The notes under the pieces are model-generated. The model was given only the letters and a program-made list of their open reading frames with translations, was not told where the DNA came from and ran no database searches. Positions 1-8,436 of a stretch of DNA of 28,006 nt are shown one piece after another. Origin of the DNA: Firmicutes bacterium CAG:822 (GTDB lineage Bacteria; Bacillota_I; Bacilli_A; RF39; UBA660); assembly GCA_000432855.1 (NCBI GenBank), contig HF990833.1, positions 1 to 28,006 on the forward strand. The letters run 5' to 3'. The position numbers were made by a program, and so were the translations under genes. Within the stretch, counting starts at the first letter, position 1, and each line of letters opens with the position of its first letter.

Positions 1-43
1 ATATATGATATATTAATTACTTACACACTTTTCTTGACAAACC

Positions 44-403
44 CTATTTAACAACATATAGTGGATCAGAGTACATTAATGGTTCTATTTTAGTTTCATC
101 ATATTCTTTTAAATGAGATTCATATAGTAAGTTTTGATATTCATTAAAATTAAACTTAATAATTTCTCTTCTCAAGTATGTAATTTTATCTAGATTCATT
201 TCAAATATAAAATCTAATCCTTCTCTATTCAAACTATTTTGTATCTCATTTAATTCAGAGTTTGTAAATAAATGGGTATAAAATAATTCCGGATATGATG
301 ACATTACAAGGTGGCCAAGTTTGGTGAAATTTAATTTTCTTAATTTTATAGTTATAAATGGACTTAAATTAGTTCTAGTTATTTTTTTACTTAATTTGTC
401 CAT
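44..403 (-). CDS. Hypothetical 119-residue protein downstream of leuS
   Basis: I do not recognise this protein. It is a soluble-looking, charged polypeptide without a signal peptide or membrane segment. The first third is rich in Lys/Arg, and the middle (about residues 50-100) looks helical with many Glu, Asn and Leu. Its ATG overlaps the leuS stop by one base (TAATG), and the nearest SD-like GGTGA lies about 15 nt upstream inside leuS, so translation is probably coupled to leuS termination. It is the last gene of the T-box operon and so would be induced with leuS when leucine is short. No terminator hairpin is visible in the 43 bases left of it. That the reading frame is real rests on the exact junction and on the lack of a competing frame; its function is unknown. 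Confidence 0.6.
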   Translation of the reverse strand: MDKLSKKITRTNLSPFITIKLRKLNFTKLGHLVMSSYPELFYTHLFTNSELNEIQNSLNREGLDFIFEMNLDKITYLRREIIKFNFNEYQNLLYESHLKEYDETKIEPLMYSDPLYVVK

Positions 404-2790
404 TATTTAACAACGATATTCACCAAACGGCCGGGAATAGTAATTACTTTAACTATTTCTTTACTTGAAATAAATTTTTGAACATTAGTGTTTGATTTTG
501 CTAAAGACTCCATTTCTTCTTTAGTTATATTAGAACTTACAGTTTCTTTTCCTCTAACTTTTCCATTAACTTGGAAAACTAATTCATAAGTATCATCAGT
601 AGTTTTTTCTTCATCATATTTTGGCCACTCTGATTCACATAATGGATTTCCCAAATTATATTTTTCATTAATTTCTTCAGTAATGTGTGGTGAGAATGGA
701 TTTAATAGGAGAAGTAATACTCTTAAATCATCTTTCGTAACAGTTTCCATATCATCATAAGCATTTAGCATAATCATAAGAGCTGAAATTGCAGTATTAA
801 ATTTCATGCTTTTAATATCATTTGTGACTTTTTTTATAGTCTTATGAACTAAAGCTTCATTTGTATATCCACCTTTATCATTTAGTTTATCACCAATTTT
901 CCAAACGCGGTCCAGGAATCTTTTACAACCTTTTAGACTATTGGTACTCCAAGCAGCATCTTTTTCATAGTCACCGATAAACATTTCATAAAGTCTTAAA
1001 GCGTCTGCACCATACTCTTCAACCATATCATGTGGGTTGATAACATTACCTTTTGACTTACTCATTTTTTCACCATCAGGTCCTAGAATCATACCGTGGG
1101 AAGTTCTAATATCAATTGGTTCTTTGTTTGGAACTAGACCAATATTATATAAGAATTGATTCCAGAATCTAGCATATAGTAAGTGACGAGCAGTGTGCTC
1201 CATACCACCATCATACCAGTCTACTCTGCCCCAATAATTTAAAGCGTCTTTTGAAACAAATTCTTTATCATTATGAGGATCCATATATCTTAAGAAATAC
1301 CATGATGACCCAGCCCAGTTAGGCATGGTATCAGTTTCTCTTTTAGCTTTTCCACCACATTTTGGACAAGTGGTGTTAACCCACTCTTCAATATTAGCTA
1401 GTGGACTTTCACCATCTTCTGTTGGTTCATAGTTAGCAACATCTGGAAGTAGAACCGGCAAGTCTTCTTCTTTAACTGGTTGCCATCCACAGTGTTCACA
1501 ATAAACTAGTGGGATTGGTTCACCCCAAAATCTTTGTCTTGAGAAGATCCAATCTTGAAGACGATAATTTACTTTACTATTACCTATTTTTCTTTTAGTA
1601 ATTTCATCAATCATTTTTTTGATGGCTTCTTCTTTATTTGTCATACCGTTTAGAATGTCTGAATTAATGTATTTTCCTTCACCGATATATGGTAAGGAAT
1701 CTCCTTCAATTACTGGAATAATGTCAATATTATATTTAGTTGCAAATTCATAATCTCTATCATCATGAGCTGGAACAGCCATAATAGCTCCTGTACCATA
1801 ACTCATCATGACATAATCAGCTGTCCATATTTGAATTTCTTTATTAGTAAATGGATTAATGGCTTTAATACCTTCGATTTTAACACCAGTTTTTTCTTTA
1901 GCTAATTCTGTTCTTTCGAACTCAGTTTTAGTTTTGGCATATTCCTGATATTTTTTAATTTCATCCATATTAGTAATCTTATCTTTTAAAGTTTCTAAAA
2001 TTGGGTGTTCAGGAGCAATAACCATAAAAGTGGCGCCATAAATAGTATCTGGTCTAGTAGTATAAACTTTTAATTTTTCATCAGTATCTTCAATTTCAAA
2101 GTCTATTTCAGCTCCAGCCGACTTACCTATCCAATTGATTTGACCTAGTTTAACTCTTTTACTAAAGTTAGTATTATCTAGTCCTTGAATTAAGTCTTCA
2201 GCATAATCACTCATTCTAAGCATCCATTGTTCTTTTTCTTTTTGAACAACTTTAGAGCCACATCTTTCACAAACACCACCGGCTGAATCTTCATTTGATA
2301 GACCAGTTTTACAAGTTGGACACCAGTTGATATTCTTCTTAGCTTTATAAGCCATACCGTGCTCATAGAATTTTAAGAATTGCCATTGTGTCCATTTATA
2401 ATATTCTGGATCTGTGGTTGCGAATTCCCTATTCCAATCAAAAGAAATACCCAACTCTTCTATTTGGTGTTTAAAGGTTTTAATATTTTCTTTTACAGCA
2501 TCTTTAGGATGAATGTGATTTTTGATAGCGTATTGTTCAGCGGGTGCGCCAAAAGCATCCCAGCCCATTGGAAATAGAACGTTATAGCCTTCCATTCTCT
2601 TTTGTCTAGCAACAGTATCTAGAGCAGTATAACTTCTAGCATGTCCAACGTGTAGTCCAGCACCTGATGGGTATGGAAATTCAACTAGTAAATAATATTT
2701 TTCTTTTGGATCATCATTTTTAGCGGCAAAGGTTTGATGATCTTGCCAATATTTTCGCCATTTCTTTTCTATTTCTGTAAAATTATACAT
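403..2790 (-). CDS. leuS: Leucyl-tRNA synthetase
   Basis: This class I aminoacyl-tRNA synthetase charges tRNA-Leu with leucine in the cytoplasm. The HIGH-type signature reads HVGH at residues 47-50, and the KMSKS loop is at about 575-579. Between them lie the CP1 editing domain (TTRPDTIYGATF region, near residues 245-255) and two zinc-binding CxxC pairs (CPTC/CERC and CEHC/CPKC). The C-terminal segment has the usual VNGKVRGK motif. At 795 residues it is of normal bacterial length. The ATG lies 8 bp inside the end of the preceding membrane-protein gene, so the two are co-translated. The operon is preceded by a T-box with a Leu specifier, which fits control by uncharged tRNA-Leu. The identification is secure. 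Confidence 0.98.
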   Translation of the reverse strand: MYNFTEIEKKWRKYWQDHQTFAAKNDDPKEKYYLLVEFPYPSGAGLHVGHARSYTALDTVARQKRMEGYNVLFPMGWDAFGAPAEQYAIKNHIHPKDAVKENIKTFKHQIEELGISFDWNREFATTDPEYYKWTQWQFLKFYEHGMAYKAKKNINWCPTCKTGLSNEDSAGGVCERCGSKVVQKEKEQWMLRMSDYAEDLIQGLDNTNFSKRVKLGQINWIGKSAGAEIDFEIEDTDEKLKVYTTRPDTIYGATFMVIAPEHPILETLKDKITNMDEIKKYQEYAKTKTEFERTELAKEKTGVKIEGIKAINPFTNKEIQIWTADYVMMSYGTGAIMAVPAHDDRDYEFATKYNIDIIPVIEGDSLPYIGEGKYINSDILNGMTNKEEAIKKMIDEITKRKIGNSKVNYRLQDWIFSRQRFWGEPIPLVYCEHCGWQPVKEEDLPVLLPDVANYEPTEDGESPLANIEEWVNTTCPKCGGKAKRETDTMPNWAGSSWYFLRYMDPHNDKEFVSKDALNYWGRVDWYDGGMEHTARHLLYARFWNQFLYNIGLVPNKEPIDIRTSHGMILGPDGEKMSKSKGNVINPHDMVEEYGADALRLYEMFIGDYEKDAAWSTNSLKGCKRFLDRVWKIGDKLNDKGGYTNEALVHKTIKKVTNDIKSMKFNTAISALMIMLNAYDDMETVTKDDLRVLLLLLNPFSPHITEEINEKYNLGNPLCESEWPKYDEEKTTDDTYELVFQVNGKVRGKETVSSNITKEEMESLAKSNTNVQKFISSKEIVKVITIPGRLVNIVVK

Positions 2791-3136
2791 TTTGTTTTCC
2801 TTCTTTCTTTTTGTAAACTATACTAAGTAATTTATACATTAAAAGCATGAGTGGAACTAAAATAACAAAAGCCACTAACATTTTTAAGATAAAGTTTTGA
2901 ATTAATTGAATAACAGTAAAGGTAAAAGCAATAATAAAAGCATTAGTTAAAGCGAGAGCTTGGGCAAATGATTTTAAATTTATCTTTTTAAAGTCTAATT
3001 TATAAGCTTTTTCAAAGAATATTATTTGTTTACTACTTTTAAATTTTTCAAAACCTTTTTTTCGGTATATAACAAATATACTATAAACTAAATAAATGAT
3101 AATAAAACAAATTATGAATGTTAATAAATAATCCAT
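2783..3136 (-). CDS. Small integral membrane protein between the T-box and leuS
   Basis: This 117-residue protein has an N-terminal membrane segment (about residues 3-22), a basic cytoplasmic-looking stretch (about 25-60), and two further hydrophobic segments (about 62-83 and 87-108), ending in a lysine-rich tail. I recognise no family. It starts at an ATG with a strong SD (GGAGGGG). It is the first gene after the T-box terminator, so it is regulated with leuS, and its last 8 bp overlap the leuS start. A role linked to leucine supply or membrane quality control is only guesswork from context. The arrangement is odd, because leuS is usually the first gene behind a leucine T-box. Confidence 0.75.
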   Translation of the reverse strand: MDYLLTFIICFIIIYLVYSIFVIYRKKGFEKFKSSKQIIFFEKAYKLDFKKINLKSFAQALALTNAFIIAFTFTVIQLIQNFILKMLVAFVILVPLMLLMYKLLSIVYKKKEGKQNV

Positions 3137-3150
3137 TTTTCCCCTCCTTT

Positions 3151-3378
3151 AAAATAAAAAAGTATTATGAATATAAGGGCGTCATAAACGCGGTACCACC
3201 TTATTTTATAATACTTTTATTACCTCTAATGCGATAACGGTCACATCCGTCTTATACTTGTCATATAAGAAGCTCCTAAGCAAGTTCGTAACTAAAGTTA
3301 AAAAGTTTTCACCAACCACTTTCTCTCTAAATAACTTTTTAATTACTACTACTCTTATTCAGTGCTTTTAACTGTTAA
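3151..3378 (-). promoter_or_regulatory. T-box leader, leucine-specific
   Basis: Read on the minus strand, the leader carries the T-box core GGTGGTACCGCG (at about 3189-3202), the most conserved part of the antiterminator that pairs with the tRNA acceptor end. Upstream are Stem I hallmarks: an AGAGAG stretch followed by GGTTGGTGAAAAC and a long helix pairing TTAAAAAGTT with AACTTTTTAA. In the specifier region GAACTT, the codon CTT (3282-3284) is Leu, in agreement with the downstream leuS. The competing terminator pairs AAGTATTAT with ATAATACTT around 3161-3216 and ends in a T run at 3151-3160. Uncharged tRNA-Leu would stabilise the antiterminator and allow expression of the membrane protein and leuS. 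The class is certain; the exact specifier base pairing is inferred. Confidence 0.95.
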
Positions 3379-3379
3379 T

Positions 3380-3408
3380 ATTATATTATAATTTTTCATA
3401 ATGTTCAA
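3380..3408 (-). promoter_or_regulatory. Sigma-A-type promoter of the T-box/leuS operon
   Basis: The minus strand has TTGAAC (3403-3408), a 17-bp spacer and TATAAT (3380-3385), directly upstream of the T-box leader. Transcription would start at about 3373. The spacing and both hexamers fit a housekeeping promoter well. Confidence 0.85.
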
Positions 3409-3411
3409 GGA

Positions 3412-3903
3412 TTAATTTTCAAGATAAACTAACCTATCTGAATAAATATCTTCTAAAATTGTCTTTAAATCTTCTGAAGTCATTTCAACTGACATAGTCT
3501 CAGAGCCGAAAGCTAAGATAAGTTTTTCTTCTTTGTAGATTTTAGGATCAACAACAACTTTTTGGATTAAACCATCTTTAAGTCCAAATGGCGTCATACA
3601 TCCAGGTTGCATACCAGTTAATTCAATCATTTCGTCACCAGTAACCATAGTTATTTTTTCACCTAAAATATTTTTTAGAAGTTTACTATCCATTCTTTCA
3701 GAGGCTAAAGTGATAAACAAATAATAATTATTACCTTTTTTACTCTTTAGAAATAAGGTTTTGGTTTCAATGCCAGTAAGACCCAATTCTTCATCAACTT
3801 TGTTAGCTGTTTCATAATTTAAAATTGGTTCATGAGTAACAACTCTAGGGTGCAAATTTAGTCTTTCTAGAATTTCAAAACATTTTTTATTATTTTCATT
3901 CAT
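3412..3903 (-). CDS. ProX/YbaK-type aminoacyl-tRNA deacylase (PrdX-like)
   Basis: This 163-residue protein matches the YbaK/EbsC/ProX editing superfamily, free-standing enzymes that hydrolyse misacylated tRNAs such as Ala-tRNA-Pro. Supporting motifs are the THEPILNYETA opening, ETKTLFLKSKKG with the conserved Lys at about residue 48, the LASERMDSKLL segment, and MQPGCMTPFGL at about residues 98-108. The length is typical of ProX (PrdX) rather than of a fused ProRS INS domain. Its ATG-TAA junction with the upstream Bax-inhibitor gene is a one-base overlap (TAATG), so the pair forms one operon. The exact substrate cannot be read from the sequence; prolyl-tRNA editing is the family norm. No clear terminator follows before the leuS-operon promoter. 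Confidence 0.88.
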   Translation of the reverse strand: MNENNKKCFEILERLNLHPRVVTHEPILNYETANKVDEELGLTGIETKTLFLKSKKGNNYYLFITLASERMDSKLLKNILGEKITMVTGDEMIELTGMQPGCMTPFGLKDGLIQKVVVDPKIYKEEKLILAFGSETMSVEMTSEDLKTILEDIYSDRLVYLEN

Positions 3904-4556
3904 TAATCATCACTATGACTACTACCAAATAATTGTAATAATCTTAAGAATAAGTTAATGAAATCTAGATAAAGTTCTAAAGCACCATAAATTGCTAAGT
4001 TGTCTTCTGGAAGCATATTAAACTCTTGCATTCTTAATATTTGTTGAACATCATAAGCAGTGTATCCTACAAAAATAGCGATCGCAATACATGAAACAAT
4101 CATATCAAATGTTGAATTATTTAAGAATAAATTTATTAATCCACAAATGATTATAGCAAATAATCCGATAAATAAATATACTCCAAGCTTAGATAAATCA
4201 ATTTTAGTTACAGCTCCTAAGAAAGCAAATACAGCAAATATACCAGCAGCTAATAAGAAAACATACATGATTGAACTTAAATCATAAGTTACAAATATTG
4301 TTGAAAATGTAAGACCACTGACAGCCGAATAAATTAGAAAACTGACGATGGCTGTTGCCGGTTTCATTTTAGTTATCCTAGCTGATAAGAAAATTACTAT
4401 CGCAAATTCAATTATAATTACAATTAAAAATGCATAACTTCCAAATAATTTTAACATTGTTTCTGGATGAAGTGAAACATAATATCCTGTAAAGAATGTT
4501 ACTAATAATCCTATGAACATCCAACCAAATACTTTTGGCAATATTTTATTTGTCAT
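3903..4556 (-). CDS. Bax inhibitor-1 / YccA family membrane protein
   Basis: This 217-residue polytopic protein has about seven hydrophobic helices. The family signature lies in the last third: VGYTAYDVQQILRM, then an Asp-containing LYLDFINLFLRLLQLFG. These features identify the BI-1/TMBIM (YccA/YetJ) family, whose bacterial member YetJ is a pH-dependent calcium leak channel. The Asp pair proposed to form the pH sensor in YetJ probably corresponds to the Asp residues in the last two helices here. The start is an ATG with SD GGAGG. It is the first gene of an operon with the tRNA deacylase and has its own promoter with an extended -10 box. The physiological role in this organism is not deducible. 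Confidence 0.93.
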   Translation of the reverse strand: MTNKILPKVFGWMFIGLLVTFFTGYYVSLHPETMLKLFGSYAFLIVIIIEFAIVIFLSARITKMKPATAIVSFLIYSAVSGLTFSTIFVTYDLSSIMYVFLLAAGIFAVFAFLGAVTKIDLSKLGVYLFIGLFAIIICGLINLFLNNSTFDMIVSCIAIAIFVGYTAYDVQQILRMQEFNMLPEDNLAIYGALELYLDFINLFLRLLQLFGSSHSDD

Positions 4557-4575
4557 TTTATTCCTCCTTTTTATA

Positions 4576-4604
4576 AGTATATCATTTTTAAAGAAATTTA
4601 TAAA
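4576..4604 (-). promoter_or_regulatory. Extended -10 promoter of the BI-1 operon
   Basis: The minus strand reads TTTATA (4599-4604), a 17-bp spacer that ends in the extended -10 TGA, and TATACT (4576-4581). It lies about 20 bp upstream of the ATG, leaving room only for the SD. Confidence 0.65.
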
Positions 4605-4620
4605 GAGATTTTATAAACTT

Positions 4621-4643
4621 AAAAGCTAGTTTTAAAACTAGCT
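4621..4643 (-). terminator. Terminator-like hairpin after the surface operon
   Basis: AGCTAGTT (4624-4631) and AACTAGCT (4636-4643) are perfect inverted arms. On the minus strand the hairpin starts at the TGA stop of the 218-residue gene and is followed by a short T run, so it probably ends the 8252-4643 operon. The T tract is weak. Confidence 0.6.
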
Positions 4644-5299
4644 CATTTAACTCCAACATTAACTAATTTATAATTATCATTAACCTTTTCATAATTATAA
4701 ACTTGCATAGTTCCATTATCTAAAATGTCATTTAATTCTTCCTCATCATAAGTACCAATTTCTTTATCATTTAAATCATATACTTTTCCATTTTTAACAT
4801 ATCCAGCCATGATATCGACCTCTAAATTATTAACTCCACTATATCCAAATAATTTAGATACGTAATTCTCTTCGCAGCTCGCTTTACTTCTTTTAATATT
4901 ATCACCATCTAAAGTATATTTATATCCTTCAAAAGTATAATCGATATTTGATGGAATATTTTCTTCGTCCATTATTTTTAAAGCTGAATCTCTATAATCG
5001 TCCACACTTATAGTATCAGCTAATATTTCATCTTTCTTCATTTGGCCAAATATTAAGTGCAATAATACCTTATCGTCAGTATCACTTACATCACTATTTT
5101 CTGTAATGTTTATAACCTCTGTACAGTTTTCATCCGCATGATCTTCATACAAACCTTCTACAACATTATGATTAACAAGCCCTGATTCTTCCTCAGCTCT
5201 TTGTGAAAAAGCTATAAATAAAGCTATTACAACCAAAAGTAGTGCGATTAAACTTAATATTATTTTAACATTAATTTTCTTCTTTTCTTTTGAATTCAT
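4643..5299 (-). CDS. Membrane-anchored extracytoplasmic protein of unknown function
   Basis: This 218-residue protein has a lysine-rich cytoplasmic N-terminus (about residues 1-11) and one hydrophobic segment (about 12-31), followed by an acidic extracellular domain. It lacks a lipobox and an obvious cleavage site, so it is probably an N-terminally anchored protein. The domain is rich in Asp, Glu and Asn and contains two Cys (about residues 59 and 141) that could form a disulfide. I recognise no family. It begins 10 bp after the stop of the 980-residue SipW-type surface protein and shares its terminator, so the two are made together. A role as partner or anchor for that protein is inference. 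The ATG has an SD (GGGGA). Confidence 0.75.
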   Translation of the reverse strand: MNSKEKKKINVKIILSLIALLLVVIALFIAFSQRAEEESGLVNHNVVEGLYEDHADENCTEVINITENSDVSDTDDKVLLHLIFGQMKKDEILADTISVDDYRDSALKIMDEENIPSNIDYTFEGYKYTLDGDNIKRSKASCEENYVSKLFGYSGVNNLEVDIMAGYVKNGKVYDLNDKEIGTYDEEELNDILDNGTMQVYNYEKVNDNYKLVNVGVK

Positions 5300-5309
5300 A
5301 TATTATCCC

Positions 5310-8252
5310 CTATTCTATCACATACGGATCTTGCATTGTTCCTGTTCCAGTGAATGTTAGATTTTCAGTATTTAGATTGACAACTGGGCGGACGCCGAGG
5401 CTAACGTCCACATTGCTGACGCCAAGCGATCCAGAACTACCAACAAAGAACTCGCGAGCGTCGCTCCAATAGCTGAAGAGCGACGGCGTCATGGTCCAAT
5501 ATGTAGTTCCCGTATATAGATAATATAAAGTATTTTGTGAACTTGTTCGCCCTCCTGCCATGCTGACTTCGTCAGCTGTAATTAAGCCTAACGGCTTACT
5601 CAAATCTCCGTTTCCTTTTATAGTAGTTACAGAAAATTTATCATTTGCTTGTGGACATGTAAGCGATGGACTTATACTTGAACCCGCCCAATTATAAAAT
5701 CTTGGATAACTATACATCGTCGGTGTTACTCCATATCCATCTCCTACATATGGTGATGATTTATATGTGAACACTTGTCTATTATTACAAAAGATTGTAT
5801 CTTTCGATAATTTACTATCAACGCTAGATAAATTACTATCATACCAGCTATCCAAATATGTTTTCATTGTACTATTTAATTCATTCGCGTGTGCTCCCGC
5901 ATATGAGGTACTTGACCATTCCACTGCTTTGACACGCATCGATGTTGCAGATACATACCTTTGTACATGTGAAAGTCTTTGACATGTTCCCGCCTCCGAT
6001 GTACTAAAACATGTATAATATCCATCATTATTATATTGATTACCATATTCAGTTAATGTGGCTTGTACTAAATCTCCATCAAGTTTAAATGTATTCGATG
6101 CCTCATCAAATGTATAACTTGTTCCAAAATAATATTTAGAAGACGGATTTAAACCAGTATATGTAAATGCAGCATCTGCTTCACTTATTTGATTATCACT
6201 TGGATCTCCATACATATATCCGACATAAGCATTATCACTCCACCAACTGTTAAATGCTCTTGTTGTGACTTGTCTATTACTACTAGCCTCTCCATTCGCA
6301 TGACCACTTGTTCCATCATAAATTAAACGTAAAGTACCATCCCCATTTACTCTGATGATTCTCCAAAATTTATCAGCCATTTTTACATAGTTTCCAGCAA
6401 CAGCTCCTCTATAATAATAACTCGTTCCATCATCATCACTTGAAGCATACATTCCCATGCTAGAATTATCATAACTATTTACTCTAGCTGTATATGGATA
6501 TACGGTTAAACTATATGTTTTTGCTCCTGTACTTGAGTTCGTACTTACTGTCATTCCCGTTACTTTATACATTGTTGTTCCTGATGTACTTGTCGTTCCT
6601 ATCATATAATAATCTTTTCCGTCACTAAAATCAATTGTCTCTGGATCCTTTAAACTATATCCACTCAATGCATAATATCCTGTTGTAGAGTTAAAGGTGT
6701 AACTATTAGCTACATAGAAGTATGTACTTTGTGATAATGTGGTTGTATTTGTCGCATGATTCTCACTATATACTATAGCTGGACTTGTTACCGTAAAGTT
6801 TGGTGTACCCTTGGCTTCAATTTTTTGTTTGGCCGTTTCTATATTTGCTTCTTCTCCTGCTGCTGTTGCTATGACACAGTCACTTAAATTATTAATACCA
6901 TTTTCTTGACAGAATGTAGCTGATATTGCTGTACTTCCAGCTTTTGGCTCACTTGTGTTTCCTGCTTCATCTTCTACGTAAGCAGTTACGAAATAATCTC
7001 CACTACTTAAATTAGTAAATGTATAATTCGGACTATCACTCTCTACATATGTTTTTCCACTATCTTTACTATAATAATATTTATATACTCCACTATGATC
7101 ATCATTAACTGTTAAAGTAATCGTCATTGTATTTTCAAGTGGCTCTATTTTCATATCAGATAATGTTGGTACTTCTGAATCCACTTTATATGCATCTGTA
7201 CATTTTGTTGTTTCATTTCCTTTTCTATCACTTACTAATACACATAATGTTTGTTCATTATTACTTGAAGCAAATTGATATGTTGCTTTTCCATCAGTTA
7301 AAGTTAAATCAGTATTTGGCGTGCATGTATCACTTGAAGACACACAATATTTAGTATCTTCTATTCCTCCCGCATCTAATGCTTCTATGTTTATATTAAG
7401 TCCTTTATACCATCCGTTTTCTCCTTTGACGTTATCTCCCATAGTAAGCTTTAATTCTGGTTTGGTATTATCCAATGTTTTAAATGGTTTACTTGAGAAT
7501 ACTACTTCTCCGTTCACATCTTCTGCTTTTATATACATTGTATAGTCTGTATTTGGAGTTAAATGATAAATTGTATATACATTTTCCATAGTTTCATACC
7601 ACTTATCATTATCTAATGAATAATAATATTTAATCGCATTATTCGCACTAATCTCTGCCTTAACTGATGTTTCTGTTGGAGTTAAATCGATACCTGTTAT
7701 AGCTAAAACATCTGAAGCATCACTATCTGCATCTGAAAAATTAGATGAATTTCCTTTTTGTAAATAATTTAAATTCATACTAAAGTCAATGCTTGTCTCT
7801 CCCGGTTGACTTGTAATATTTTCATTATATTTCATAATAACATCAAACTTTGTTGATGTTCCATGAGCAAGTTCTTCTCCTGAGGTTATACCATCTACTT
7901 TAAACTCTATTATATCTTGAGAATCCATATTTATTTTTATACTATCTAAAACCGCATCAATTGTTCCTAAGTTAGACACAGTTACTTCATAAGTTATCTC
8001 ATCACCTGGTATATAGAAATTAGCTTCCATATTCGCATTAAGCATCTCATAATTATGAGAAACATCCTCTGCACTTCCAATTTTCTGTTTTAATTGTAAA
8101 TCAGTTATTTCTATATCCCACTTACTTGTGACCATACTACTTCCTTTAATGTCTAACTGACTAGAGAAAGCACTATAACCAACGGTCATTATCAAAAGTA
8201 GACACAAAAGTCCACCCAATATCATCTTTCTCCTTCTTTTATTTTTATACAT
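5310..8252 (-). CDS. Large SipW-type exported surface protein with Ig-like repeats and a lectin-like variable C-terminus
   Basis: The 980-residue product starts with a basic stretch and a hydrophobic segment ending in VGYSAFSSQLDI (about residues 9-35), the pattern of SipW-dependent signal peptides of TasA-like proteins. A TasA-like beta domain follows (to about 180, with IPGDEITYEVTVSN), then an FN3-like domain (about 185-262) and two Ig-like domains (about 263-450, each ending in a KGN or AGN turn). The C-terminal 350 residues carry a FWRIIRVNGDGTLRLIYDG segment and end in YWTMTP...GVRPVVNL, which resembles the C-type-lectin-like/DUF6273 modules of many gut Firmicutes surface proteins. Residues about 920-959 are encoded by DNA of aberrant composition (see the variable segment). 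The ATG at 8252 has SD AGGTGA. It heads an operon with the 218-residue anchored protein. Function as an adhesin or ligand-binding protein is inferred. Confidence 0.88.
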   Translation of the reverse strand: MYKNKRRRKMILGGLLCLLLIMTVGYSAFSSQLDIKGSSMVTSKWDIEITDLQLKQKIGSAEDVSHNYEMLNANMEANFYIPGDEITYEVTVSNLGTIDAVLDSIKINMDSQDIIEFKVDGITSGEELAHGTSTKFDVIMKYNENITSQPGETSIDFSMNLNYLQKGNSSNFSDADSDASDVLAITGIDLTPTETSVKAEISANNAIKYYYSLDNDKWYETMENVYTIYHLTPNTDYTMYIKAEDVNGEVVFSSKPFKTLDNTKPELKLTMGDNVKGENGWYKGLNINIEALDAGGIEDTKYCVSSSDTCTPNTDLTLTDGKATYQFASSNNEQTLCVLVSDRKGNETTKCTDAYKVDSEVPTLSDMKIEPLENTMTITLTVNDDHSGVYKYYYSKDSGKTYVESDSPNYTFTNLSSGDYFVTAYVEDEAGNTSEPKAGSTAISATFCQENGINNLSDCVIATAAGEEANIETAKQKIEAKGTPNFTVTSPAIVYSENHATNTTTLSQSTYFYVANSYTFNSTTGYYALSGYSLKDPETIDFSDGKDYYMIGTTSTSGTTMYKVTGMTVSTNSSTGAKTYSLTVYPYTARVNSYDNSSMGMYASSDDDGTSYYYRGAVAGNYVKMADKFWRIIRVNGDGTLRLIYDGTSGHANGEASSNRQVTTRAFNSWWSDNAYVGYMYGDPSDNQISEADAAFTYTGLNPSSKYYFGTSYTFDEASNTFKLDGDLVQATLTEYGNQYNNDGYYTCFSTSEAGTCQRLSHVQRYVSATSMRVKAVEWSSTSYAGAHANELNSTMKTYLDSWYDSNLSSVDSKLSKDTIFCNNRQVFTYKSSPYVGDGYGVTPTMYSYPRFYNWAGSSISPSLTCPQANDKFSVTTIKGNGDLSKPLGLITADEVSMAGGRTSSQNTLYYLYTGTTYWTMTPSLFSYWSDAREFFVGSSGSLGVSNVDVSLGVRPVVNLNTENLTFTGTGTMQDPYVIE
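5376..5495 (-). other. Candidate DGR variable repeat (VR) at the end of the surface-protein gene
   Basis: This 120-bp stretch encodes residues about 920-959. By my hand count it is 68/120 G+C (57%) in a gene of roughly one-third GC, and its coding strand has only 18 adenines (15%). Most codons end in C or T, with clusters such as GGC, GTC, AGC, GAC, GTT and CTC, and rare codons such as CGC, TCG and CCG. This is the footprint expected when AAC/AAT codons of a template repeat are copied by an adenine-mutagenising reverse transcriptase. The location fits too: it is close to the C-terminus, in a C-type-lectin-like domain between YWTMTP and GVRPVVNL. No matching template repeat or reverse transcriptase gene is present in the window, so the retroelement would have to act from elsewhere. 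Confidence 0.55.
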
Positions 8253-8375
8253 ACACTCACCTGCTTATTTTAAATTATAGTAATTATCAACTATCACATA
8301 TTGTCATATTTTTGTACTCTATACCAATTATAGAATACTTTTGAGGTTTTGTCCACATTTTCTTTCGCCTTAGTG

Positions 8376-8400
8376 GTAAAGACTTTACTTTCGCTAAAGT
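8376..8400. promoter_or_regulatory. Paired inverted repeats, possible operator of the XRE regulator
   Basis: GTAAAG-A-CTTTAC (8376-8388) is a perfect 6-bp inverted repeat. It shares two bases with ACTTT-CGCT-AAAGT (8387-8400), a second inverted repeat of related half-sites. They lie between the divergent surface operon and the XRE gene, 36 bp before the XRE start codon. Such sites often bind small HTH repressors. An operator role is inference only; no clear -35/-10 pair could be fixed here for either gene. Confidence 0.4.
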
Positions 8401-8436
8401 ATAAAATATTCTTAATGTTAACAATGGAGGAAGAAT

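Noticed and set aside
4060..4287. Plus-strand reading frame opposite the BI-1 gene
   Set aside because: It has no SD or family resemblance, and the minus-strand BI-1 protein is clear.
5310..6400. C-terminal part of the 980-residue protein as a formylglycine-generating or sulfatase-modifying enzyme
   Set aside because: The fold class is similar, but the catalytic Cys motif is absent and the WTMTP/GVRPVVNL ends fit the lectin-like surface family better.
7127..7545. Plus-strand reading frames opposite the large surface protein gene
   Set aside because: They are antisense shadows with biased composition and no SD; the minus-strand gene explains the region.
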